Part shown: in pieces, positions 57,553 through 64,000 of the stretch
How positions within the stretch are numbered: position 1 is the first letter of the stretch
Layout of the letters: each line of letters begins with the position of its first letter
Origin: an uncultured Paracoccaceae bacterium
Lineage (GTDB): Bacteria; Pseudomonadota; Alphaproteobacteria; Rhodobacterales; Rhodobacteraceae
NCBI GenBank assembly: GCA_947492475.1
Contig: CANLNM010000003.1
Coordinates: 351,505 to 415,504, forward strand
Length of the DNA stretch: 64,000 nt
Direction of reading: 5' to 3'
The notes under the pieces: model-generated
Databases searched by the model: none
Seen by the model: the letters and a program-made list of their open reading frames with translations, nothing else
What the model was told of the DNA's origin: nothing
Made by a program: the position numbers and the translations under genes

Positions 57553-57966
57553 TTACCAATCTTCGCGTTGAACAACACGTGTCTTGATCGGCAGCTTCAT
57601 CGCAGCAAGGCGCAGGGCCTCACGGGCGACGTCTTCGCTGACGCCATCGATTTCAAACATAACGCGGCCAGGTTTTACCTTGGCTGCCCAGAAATCAACG
57701 GAACCCTTACCTTTACCCATACGAACTTCGACGGGTTTGGACGTGACGGGCAGATCAGGGAAGATCCGGATCCAGACACGGCCTTGGCGTTTCATCTGAC
57801 GCGTCATGGCACGACGAGCGGCCTCAATTTGACGGGCAGTGATACGCTCAGGCTGAAGAGCTTTCAGACCAAAAGTCCCAAAGTTCAGATCGGAGCCACC
57901 TTTGGCTTCGCCCCGAATCCGGCCTTTGTGCATCTTGCGGAATTTAGTGCGCTTTGGTTGCAGCAT
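57553..57966 (-). CDS. rplP: 50S ribosomal protein L16
   Basis: 137 residues; [19 protein letters not shown] and [15 protein letters not shown] block (here [18 protein letters not shown]). TAAGGAG before the ATG. Last gene of the rplB sub-operon. Confidence 0.98.
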   Translation of the reverse strand: MLQPKRTKFRKMHKGRIRGEAKGGSDLNFGTFGLKALQPERITARQIEAARRAMTRQMKRQGRVWIRIFPDLPVTSKPVEVRMGKGKGSVDFWAAKVKPGRVMFEIDGVSEDVAREALRLAAMKLPIKTRVVQREDW

Positions 57967-57979
57967 CTCAAATCACTCC

Positions 57980-58696
57980 TTAGCGGTCGCGGCGATTGCC
58001 GCCAGCACCACGGGGTGCAGGACCGTCCTGCGCCTCTTGGGCTTTGCGATCGCGGGCTTGGGGATCATGTTCCATGATCTCGCCTTTGAAGATCCAGACC
58101 TTGATGCCAATGATACCATAAGGTGTCGTGGCTTCGGAATGGGCGTAATCGATGTCAGCACGCAGAGTGTGCAGCGGCACACGGCCTTCACGATACCATT
58201 CAGTCCGGGCGATTTCAGCACCACCGAGGCGGCCTGCAACGTTCACACGGATGCCCAGGGCCCCCATGCGCATGGCGTTCTGAACCGCACGCTTCATAGC
58301 GCGACGGAAAGAAACACGACGTTCCAGCTGCTGAGCGATGGATTCACCAACCAATGCGGCGTCCAGCTCTGGCTTGCGCACTTCAACGATGTTGAGGTGC
58401 AGTTCGCTGTCTGTCAGGTTGGCAAGCTTTTTGCGCAGAGTTTCAATGTCTGCACCTTTCTTACCAATGATGACACCAGGACGTGCAGTGTGAACCGTTA
58501 CGCGGCACTTTTTGTGCGGACGTTCGATGATCACACGGGACACACCGGCTTGTTTACAATCGGCTTTGATGAAATCCCGGATCTTGATGTCTTCAAGAAG
58601 GAGATCGCCAAAGTCTTTGGTGTCGGCGTACCAACGGCTGTCCCAGGTACGGTTGACCTGAAGACGCATGCCTACTGGATTTACTTTATTACCCAT
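57980..58696 (-). CDS. rpsC: 30S ribosomal protein S3
   Basis: 238 residues; [22 protein letters not shown] domain with [16 protein letters not shown], and [14 protein letters not shown] block ([11 protein letters not shown]). Basic C-terminal tail. One-base overlap with rplV. Confidence 0.98.
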   Translation of the reverse strand: MGNKVNPVGMRLQVNRTWDSRWYADTKDFGDLLLEDIKIRDFIKADCKQAGVSRVIIERPHKKCRVTVHTARPGVIIGKKGADIETLRKKLANLTDSELHLNIVEVRKPELDAALVGESIAQQLERRVSFRRAMKRAVQNAMRMGALGIRVNVAGRLGGAEIARTEWYREGRVPLHTLRADIDYAHSEATTPYGIIGIKVWIFKGEIMEHDPQARDRKAQEAQDGPAPRGAGGNRRDR

Positions 58697-59076
58697 TACG
58701 CTTGCTCCTCAACTTGACGCACTTTGATGGTCAATTCTGCGAACGGCTTAATGATACGACCAAACCGACCACGTGCCCGCGGGCGACCGCGTTTCATCGT
58801 CAGGTTTTTGCCCACATAAGCTTCTGCAACGACCAATTCATCGACGTCCAGGTTGTGGTTGTTTTCGGCGTTTGCGATTGCGGACTGAAGGCATTTCTTC
58901 ACGTCTGCTGCGATCCGCTTGTTAGAAAATGTCAAGTCGGTCAGAGCCTTCTCAACTTTCTTGCCACGGATCAAACCGGCTACCAGGTTCAATTTCTGCG
59001 GGGAGGTACGGAGCATGCGCACTTTGGCCATTGCTTCGTTATCTGCCACGCGGCGGGGGTTCTTTGCCTTGCCCAT
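58696..59076 (-). CDS. rplV: 50S ribosomal protein L22
   Basis: 126 residues; [20 protein letters not shown] and [18 protein letters not shown] (exit-tunnel loop). Confidence 0.98.
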   Translation of the reverse strand: MGKAKNPRRVADNEAMAKVRMLRTSPQKLNLVAGLIRGKKVEKALTDLTFSNKRIAADVKKCLQSAIANAENNHNLDVDELVVAEAYVGKNLTMKRGRPRARGRFGRIIKPFAELTIKVRQVEEQA

Positions 59077-59079
59077 GAC

Positions 59080-59358
59080 TTACTTCCGCTTCGCTTTTTT
59101 GTCAGCAGCATGCCCGTAATAGGTACGGGTCGGTGAATATTCACCGAACTTCTGACCGATCATCTCTTCGGTGACGTTAACGGGCACATGTTTGTGACCA
59201 TTATACACACCAAACGTCAGCCCAACGAATTGAGGCAGAATGGTGGACCGGCGAGACCAGATCTTGATGACTTCATTACGGCCGCCTTCGCGAACCGCTT
59301 CGGCCTTCTTGAGCACATAGGCGTCAACGAAGGGACCTTTCCAAACAGAACGTGCCAT
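59080..59358 (-). CDS. rpsS: 30S ribosomal protein S19
   Basis: 92 residues; [20 protein letters not shown], and [20 protein letters not shown]. Confidence 0.98.
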   Translation of the reverse strand: MARSVWKGPFVDAYVLKKAEAVREGGRNEVIKIWSRRSTILPQFVGLTFGVYNGHKHVPVNVTEEMIGQKFGEYSPTRTYYGHAADKKAKRK

Positions 59359-59361
59359 GTC

Positions 59362-60204
59362 TTAACGGCCCTTTTTCTTGGCGTGACGCGAGCGGATAAT
59401 AAGCTTCTGCGACGCCTTGTTCTTGTTGCGGGTACGTGCACCCTTGGTCGGTTTACCCCAAGGCGTAACTGGGTGACGACCACCCGAAGTCCGGCCTTCA
59501 CCACCACCATGTGGGTGATCAACAGGGTTCATAACCACACCACGGACCGACGGACGCACACCTTTGTGGCGGATACGACCGGCTTTACCGAAGTTTTGGT
59601 TGCTGTTGTCAGGGTTGGACACGGCACCGATTGTGGCCATGCATTCCTGACGTACCAAGCGCAATTCACCAGACGACAGGCGGATCTGAGCGTAGCCACC
59701 ATCACGACCAACAAACTGGGCGTAAGTTCCGGCTGCACGTGCGATCTGACCACCCTTGCCGGGTTTCATTTCGATGTTGTGAATGATTGTACCAATTGGC
59801 ATGCCTGAGAAAGGCATGGCATTGCCGGGCTTAACGTCAGCCTTGGCAGATGCAATCACTTTGTCCCCTACAGCCAGACGCTGCGGAGCAAGGATATAGG
59901 CCTGCTCGCCGTCTTCGTACTGTACCAGAGCGATAAACGCAGTCCGGTTAGGGTCATATTCGATCCGTAGGACGGAGGCGGATACGTCAAATTTGTTCCG
60001 CTTGAAATCCACGATCCGGTAGAGGCGCTTTGCACCACCACCACGACGACGCGATGTAATCCGTCCGGTATTGTTCCGGCCACCCGATTTTGTCAGACCC
60101 TGCGTAAGGCTCTTGACTGGGCGTCCTTTCCAAAGCTCCGAACGGTCGATCAGTACCAGTCCACGCTGGCCTGGCGTCGTCGGCTTATACGACTTTAGTG
60201 CCAT
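59362..60204 (-). CDS. rplB: 50S ribosomal protein L2
   Basis: 280 residues; [17 protein letters not shown], and [19 protein letters not shown] (peptidyl-transferase-proximal His). Heads a separate unit because rplW ends at a terminator 1.6 kb upstream. Confidence 0.98.
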   Translation of the reverse strand: MALKSYKPTTPGQRGLVLIDRSELWKGRPVKSLTQGLTKSGGRNNTGRITSRRRGGGAKRLYRIVDFKRNKFDVSASVLRIEYDPNRTAFIALVQYEDGEQAYILAPQRLAVGDKVIASAKADVKPGNAMPFSGMPIGTIIHNIEMKPGKGGQIARAAGTYAQFVGRDGGYAQIRLSSGELRLVRQECMATIGAVSNPDNSNQNFGKAGRIRHKGVRPSVRGVVMNPVDHPHGGGEGRTSGGRHPVTPWGKPTKGARTRNKNKASQKLIIRSRHAKKKGR

Positions 60205-60227
60205 GTTATCTGTCTTCCGTTGCTTTG

Positions 60228-60311
60228 AGGGGTCGCAAAACCCCTTCTGTTATAGGGCCCCGAAGGTCCCCGGTCGTAAATATCAACAGGCCCCAGAACG
60301 AATCTGAGGCC
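60228..60311 (-). other. Structured leader of rplB
   Basis: Two hairpins on the minus-strand leader: AGGGGT / ACCCCT (60228-60245) and GGCCCCAGA / TCTGAGGCC (60289-60311, with one G-U). They lie between the candidate promoter and the start codon and could serve r-protein feedback control. Confidence 0.45.
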
Positions 60312-60324
60312 AGCCGATTGCGTG

Positions 60325-60353
60325 CGTATAACGGGGATGTCGGGGGGTGTCTA
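60325..60353 (-). promoter_or_regulatory. Candidate promoter of rplB-rpsS-rplV-rpsC-rplP
   Basis: Minus strand: -35 TAGACA (60348-60353), 17-base spacer, -10 TATACG (60325-60330), about 115 bases before rplB. Confidence 0.5.
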
Positions 60354-60487
60354 GCGTTTGGGCCTTATTTCAAAGCCTTTCGTCCAAAAATCAGAATTGC
60401 CTGCAAAAAACAAAACTTCTGACGCGGTTTCGTCATCTTCCGCCAACACAAACAGGGTTAATTACCCCAACAATTGGATTGTTTAAC

Positions 60488-61003
60488 ATGCGTTTGATTT
60501 TTTCCGCCATCGTTCTTTCAGGGCTCGCGGCATGTGCCGCCCCAACGTCACATTCATCAAATTCCAGCGTTGGTTTTGACGGGCTGGCCATTTCCGGCCA
60601 AACGGCCAATCCCAACGTTCCGATGGGCGCCAGCACGACATCTCCGAGCAGGACCCAAGCCACGCCAATGCAACCCACCATGGCCGCAACCAATGTGCCC
60701 GGGTCGCGGGAGTTGTCCCGCATGGCAGAATCGTCATTTGGGCGCGGATTGCCCCGTGATGACCGGGCGATCTATGCGGCTGGGCGAAATATGAAAATGC
60801 GCATCGTTACGGTGAGCGGCAACACATTTGCAGTCTTTCAGGAAACCGGAAACATGATTGGCGCACGCGCGAACCGCAGCATCCTGCCCCAACTGCACCA
60901 AACCGCTCAGGCAAATACCGGCTGCACTGCGACGGGCAATGGCTGGATGCAACAATTCAACAATGGCGCGCATCCACGTTTTTCGATCCACTTGGCCTGC
61001 TGA
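60488..61003 (+). CDS. Hypothetical lipoprotein
   Basis: 171 residues from ATG 60488. Lipobox LAAC (Cys 15) in MRLIFSAIVLSGLAACAAP. Residues 20-85 are Ser/Thr/Pro-rich and probably flexible; a folded part of about 80 residues follows (IVTVSGNTFAVFQETG..), with two Cys. No family recognised. Plus strand inside the rplW-rplB gap. Confidence 0.65.
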   Translation: MRLIFSAIVLSGLAACAAPTSHSSNSSVGFDGLAISGQTANPNVPMGASTTSPSRTQATPMQPTMAATNVPGSRELSRMAESSFGRGLPRDDRAIYAAGRNMKMRIVTVSGNTFAVFQETGNMIGARANRSILPQLHQTAQANTGCTATGNGWMQQFNNGAHPRFSIHLAC

Positions 61004-61074
61004 TGCAATTTGGCCGTTTTTGCCAAAGAGACCACGAAATCATGCAGTAGCCGCATGCATAAGTAACAAACACC

Positions 61075-61102
61075 AAAGCCCTCCAGTTTCCCGGTGGGCT
61101 TT
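61075..61102. terminator. Hairpin between convergent genes
   Basis: AAAGCCC / GGGCTTT with an inner CC/GG pair; lies between the 60488 lipoprotein and the SRPBCC gene. Without a strong T-run. Confidence 0.6.
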
Positions 61103-61159
61103 GTTCACGTTATAGCGTGGTCGTTTTGTGTGGCCTAAGTGACGCCCACACCGCCCCTA

Positions 61160-61600
61160 TTAAACCTGATCGGCCAATCCTTTCAGGTTGCCGTCCAGCA
61201 CTTTACCCATCATGCCTTTCATCATGGTTTGCCCCAGCAGCCAGCCTAACGGGCCGTATTTCACCCGGTAATCGACCGACCACACCACGCGCACGCCTTG
61301 TGCGCCCATGGGGATCACCTCTAGTTCGGCGTTCATGTGATGCAGGGGCATTGTCCCAAACTCTGACGCGCGAACCCGATAGCCTTTGCCGGGCGTCCAT
61401 GCGTTCACTTCTTCGACCAAGGATGACCCGTTTTCAAACACACATCGCCGCTTGGACCCAACCCCGTTTTCGCCATGCGTCAGGGCCTCGACGCTGCTGA
61501 CTTCGGGCGCAAAGTCATCGATATGCATATAGCGGCCCAGAACCGCCCATATCGCATCAGACGTGGCGGGCATGGTCAGTGAACGTTGGATTTTAGTCAC
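61160..61600 (-). CDS. SRPBCC (polyketide cyclase/START-like) protein
   Basis: 146 residues from GTG 61600 with AAAGGAAATT upstream. SRPBCC fold signs: AIWAVLGRYMHIDDFAPEV, GVGSKRRCVFENG, and a C-terminal helix MMGKVLDGNLKGLADQV. Binds an unknown hydrophobic ligand. In the rplW-rplB gap. Confidence 0.8.
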   Translation of the reverse strand: MTKIQRSLTMPATSDAIWAVLGRYMHIDDFAPEVSSVEALTHGENGVGSKRRCVFENGSSLVEEVNAWTPGKGYRVRASEFGTMPLHHMNAELEVIPMGAQGVRVVWSVDYRVKYGPLGWLLGQTMMKGMMGKVLDGNLKGLADQV

Positions 61601-61773
61601 TTGGAATTTCCTTTTCGATTTCCAACACCCTAGCAGACCCCTCCTGACAGCAGTGTGTCAGCATCATGCACCCCTGACAGATATTTTGTATATCAGACCC
61701 ATTCCCGGCCCTAACGCAACCAATCGTTTTGGCCTCGTCCCTCGGCCTGTCTAAACGCATGTCCAATCCATGC

Positions 61774-61804
61774 AAAAAGCCCCCCGGTTTCCCGAGAGGC
61801 TTTT
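61774..61804 (-). terminator. Terminator after rplW
   Basis: On minus RNA a 13-bp stem (with two G-U pairs) around AAAAGCC / GGCTTTT, followed by a U-run (five A at 61774-61778 on the plus strand). Ends rpsJ-rplC-rplD-rplW. Confidence 0.87.
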
Positions 61805-61824
61805 AATGTCGAAAGGTGTTAATC

Positions 61825-62121
61825 TCAGAGTCCGGTGGACACGTCGATGGTGTTGCCCTCTTCGAGCGTCACATAAGCCTTTTTAACGTCTTTGCGGGTC
61901 CCTAGCTGGCCCTTGAAACGTTTGACTTTACCTTTGGTGATCGTGGTGTTGACCGCTTTCACTTTCACACCAAACAGAGCCTCAACGGCCTCTTTGATCT
62001 GAGGTTTGTTGCTGTCGATTGCCACTTCGAAAACCACGGCGCCATTTTCGGATGCCATTGTGGATTTTTCAGTGATGATCGGCTTGCGGATCACATCGTA
62101 ATGTTCTGCCTTCGCGCTCAT
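61825..62121 (-). CDS. rplW: 50S ribosomal protein L23
   Basis: 98 residues; [18 protein letters not shown] and [22 protein letters not shown] overlap with rplD. Confidence 0.98.
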   Translation of the reverse strand: MSAKAEHYDVIRKPIITEKSTMASENGAVVFEVAIDSNKPQIKEAVEALFGVKVKAVNTTITKGKVKRFKGQLGTRKDVKKAYVTLEEGNTIDVSTGL

Positions 62122-62735
62122 TTCAGTCGAGCCTCCAGTGCTTCAACACCTGCTTTGGTCAACACAAGCGTGTCGCTGCGCAGGATGTCATAAACGTTGG
62201 CGCCCATCGTTGGCAGGATATCCAGACCATCGATGTTGCGTGCTGCAGTTGCGAAGCTTTCGCTGACAGAAGCGCCGTCGATGACCAAAGCGCGTTTCCA
62301 ACCCAGGTTTGCAACCTGTTTGGCCAGAGCGGCGGTTTTGGCTTCTGTGTCGGCGTTTTCAATCACAACCAATTCGCCAGCTTTCAGCTTAGCGGACAGC
62401 GCGTGACGCAGACCCAACTTGCGGAACTTTTTGGTCAGATCGTGACCGTGGCTCCGGGGTGTTGGACCCTTGTAAATACCACCACCGCGGAAAATCGGAG
62501 CATTCCGGTCACCGTGACGTGCGCCGCCGGTGCCTTTTTGGCGATAAATTTTCTTGGTAGAGTAGCTGGTTTCGGAACGTGTCTTAACCTTGTGAGTACC
62601 GGCCATAGCGTTGTTACGCTGCCAGCGCACAACACGGTGCAGGATGTCAACACGTGGCTCCAGGCCATAGATTTCGTCGTTCAGTTCGACGGAACCGGCT
62701 TTGGCGCCGTCCAGTTTGATGGCATCAGCTTTCAT
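62118..62735 (-). CDS. rplD: 50S ribosomal protein L4
   Basis: 205 residues; [20 protein letters not shown] and [18 protein letters not shown]. One-base overlap with rplC. Confidence 0.98.
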   Translation of the reverse strand: MKADAIKLDGAKAGSVELNDEIYGLEPRVDILHRVVRWQRNNAMAGTHKVKTRSETSYSTKKIYRQKGTGGARHGDRNAPIFRGGGIYKGPTPRSHGHDLTKKFRKLGLRHALSAKLKAGELVVIENADTEAKTAALAKQVANLGWKRALVIDGASVSESFATAARNIDGLDILPTMGANVYDILRSDTLVLTKAGVEALEARLK

Positions 62736-63466
62736 TATGCTTCGCCTCCTTCAGCGTTTGCTTCTGCGGCAGGTGCCTCAGCAGCAGCGTCGGATTTCAG
62801 ACCAGCAGGATAAACAACGTTTTCCGACAATGGCTTTTTCACAGCGTCTTTGACTGTGACCCAACCACCTTTGGAGCCGGGAACAGCGCCTTTGACCATG
62901 ATCAAGCCACGGTCGGCGTCTGTGCGGACAACCTGAAGGTTTTGAGTGGTTACACGGGCAGCACCCATGTGACCGGCCATTTTCTTGCCTTTGAAAACGC
63001 GACCAGGATCCTGACACTGACCAGTCGAACCATGCGAACGGTGTGAAATAGATACACCGTGTGTCGCACGCAGACCGCCAAAGTTGTGACGTTTCATGGC
63101 GCCGGCAAAGCCTTTACCAATCGATGTCCCAGCGACGTCTACAAACTGACCTTCGAAGTAGTGGCTGGCAGAAATTTCTGCGCCAACCTCGATCATGTTT
63201 TCAGGAGCTACACGGAATTCAGCAACCTTACGTTTAGGGGCGACGTTTGCTTTCGCAAAGTGGCCACGCATAGGGGCAGATGTCCGTTTGGCTTTTGCTG
63301 TTCCCGCACCGAGCTGAACAGCTGTGTAGCCGTCCGTTTCGGCTGTGCGTTGAGCAACAACCTGCAAGTTTTCGAGTTGAAGAACGGTTACAGGAATCTG
63401 TTTGCCGTCTTCCATGAAGAGCCGGGTCATGCCGACTTTCTTCGCGATTACACCAGAGCGCAACAT
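62735..63466 (-). CDS. rplC: 50S ribosomal protein L3
   Basis: 243 residues; [37 protein letters not shown] (Gln methylation site region). An Ala/Glu-rich C-terminal tail of about 15 residues is extra. Confidence 0.98.
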   Translation of the reverse strand: MLRSGVIAKKVGMTRLFMEDGKQIPVTVLQLENLQVVAQRTAETDGYTAVQLGAGTAKAKRTSAPMRGHFAKANVAPKRKVAEFRVAPENMIEVGAEISASHYFEGQFVDVAGTSIGKGFAGAMKRHNFGGLRATHGVSISHRSHGSTGQCQDPGRVFKGKKMAGHMGAARVTTQNLQVVRTDADRGLIMVKGAVPGSKGGWVTVKDAVKKPLSENVVYPAGLKSDAAAEAPAAEANAEGGEA

Positions 63467-63481
63467 ATCAGGTTACCCTCC

Positions 63482-63796
63482 TTATACCTTGATCTCGACG
63501 TCAACACCGGCGGCCAGGTCGAGCTTCATCAGCGCGTCCACAGTCTGGGGTGTTGGGTCGACGATATCGAGAAGACGCTTGTGCGTACGGATCTCAAACT
63601 GGTCGCGAGATTTCTTGTTCACGTGCGGTGAGCGCAGAACAGTGAATTTCTCGATCTTGTTTGGAAGCGGGATAGGACCGCGTACCGATGCACCGGTCCG
63701 TTTGGCTGTTGCGACGATCTCTTGCGTGCTGGAATCCAGTACGCGATAGTCGAAAGCCTTGAGGCGGATGCGAATGTTTTGGCTTTGAGCTGCCAT
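63482..63796 (-). CDS. rpsJ: 30S ribosomal protein S10
   Basis: 104 residues from ATG 63796 ([20 protein letters not shown]), AAAGG upstream; an upstream in-frame start is unlikely. First gene of the S10 cluster. Confidence 0.98.
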   Translation of the reverse strand: MAAQSQNIRIRLKAFDYRVLDSSTQEIVATAKRTGASVRGPIPLPNKIEKFTVLRSPHVNKKSRDQFEIRTHKRLLDIVDPTPQTVDALMKLDLAAGVDVEIKV

Positions 63797-63878
63797 GTAA
63801 TTCAGCCTTTCGAGGGCGTGGAAGTTGAGAGGAGGAATGCCGACCACCGACACCCCTCATCGAACTCTTAAACGAATT

Positions 63879-63901
63879 CCCGGCGGGGTAGACCCGCCGG
63901 G
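63879..63901 (-). terminator. Hairpin between tuf and rpsJ
   Basis: Perfect 9-bp GC stem CCCGGCGGG / CCCGCCGGG with a 5-base loop, 24 bases after the tuf stop. No clean T-run, so it may attenuate rather than stop transcription. Confidence 0.65.
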
Positions 63902-63925
63902 ACCAAGTGTCAAACGTTAGTTTGA

Positions 63926-64000
63926 TTACTCGATGATTTTTGACACGACGCCGGCGCCGACGGTGCGGCCGCCTTCGCGGATGGCGAAGCGCAGGCCGTT
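63926..64000 (-). CDS. tuf: Elongation factor Tu (C-terminal end only)
   Basis: The last 24 codons read NGLRFAIREGGRTVGAGVV then SKIIE and stop, the invariant EF-Tu C-terminus. The rest lies beyond the window. Confidence 0.97.
   Translation of the reverse strand, partial: NGLRFAIREGGRTVGAGVVSKIIE

Noticed and set aside
1..64000. tRNA, rRNA, CRISPR arrays, insertion sequences and prophage
   Set aside because: Gaps were read on both strands. No cloverleaf-like tRNA, spaced repeat array, transposase, integrase or phage structural gene was recognised.

Overview
The window looks like chromosomal core sequence of a marine alphaproteobacterium of the order Rhodobacterales (Roseobacter group). Reasons: Mcl1-type malyl-CoA lyase, the aapJQMP amino-acid transporter, ATP12 chaperone, a TIGR02302/DUF4175 protein, DUF1127 and DUF1244 proteins, a yidC-MOSC-engB-argB-ferredoxin order, and a Rhodobacterales-like arrangement of ribosomal genes. 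Genus cannot be fixed from the sequence alone. No rRNA, tRNA, IS element, prophage or CRISPR array was recognised.

Layout. 1-6 kb: 3' part of pyruvate kinase on the minus strand, then N-formylglutamate amidohydrolase, a CHM isomerase-like protein and DUF1244, then an OmpA-family envelope protein pair. 6-9 kb: a three-gene minus-strand operon (DgcN-like, DgcA-like, D-amino-acid transaminase) that reads as D-amino-acid/D-glutamate catabolism. 9-14 kb: HDAC-family deacetylase divergent from mcl1, an AraC regulator, a duplicated-motif secreted protein, accA. 14-18 kb: ftsE-ftsX-plsC-PPOX-hypothetical operon and a zinc-ribbon membrane protein. 18-20 kb: a small, more AT-rich insertion carrying an abortive-infection family gene. 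20-26 kb: DUF4175, lysA, a tiny lipoprotein, argH, and a divergent tlpA-ttcA pair. 27-34 kb: EAL protein, yidC, MOSC, engB, argB, ferredoxin, SixA-like phosphatase. 34-39 kb: aapJQMP, with an unusual coiled-coil insertion in AapM. 39-43 kb: ATP12, HAD phosphatase, rluC, crcB, rarA. 43-45 kb: a luxR-luxI quorum-sensing pair with an unlisted small ORF divergent from luxR. 45-64 kb: alpha, spc and S10 ribosomal-protein genes in conserved order up to the end of tuf.

The ribosomal supercluster is the most informative region. Gene order is conserved, but it is cut into separate transcription units by three insertions: DUF1127 plus a Cys/His-rich secreted peptide between rpmD and rplO; a RAMA-domain protein, a 2OG-oxygenase-like protein and a lipoprotein on the opposite strand between rplP and rpmC; and a lipoprotein plus an SRPBCC protein between rplW and rplB. 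Each gap has recognisable terminator hairpins, and candidate sigma70 promoters can be read upstream of rpmC, rplO, rplB and rpsM.

The best candidate for something undescribed is the 135-residue protein at 55594-56001: a SeqA-N-like ribbon-helix-helix segment fused to a RAMA domain (a predicted reader of methylated adenine). It is encoded alone, without a visible methylase, in AT-rich DNA, from a promoter placed back to back with the promoter of the rpmC ribosomal unit. Start sites given here were chosen from Shine-Dalgarno spacing and family length; all functions are assigned by recognition of motifs, not by database search.
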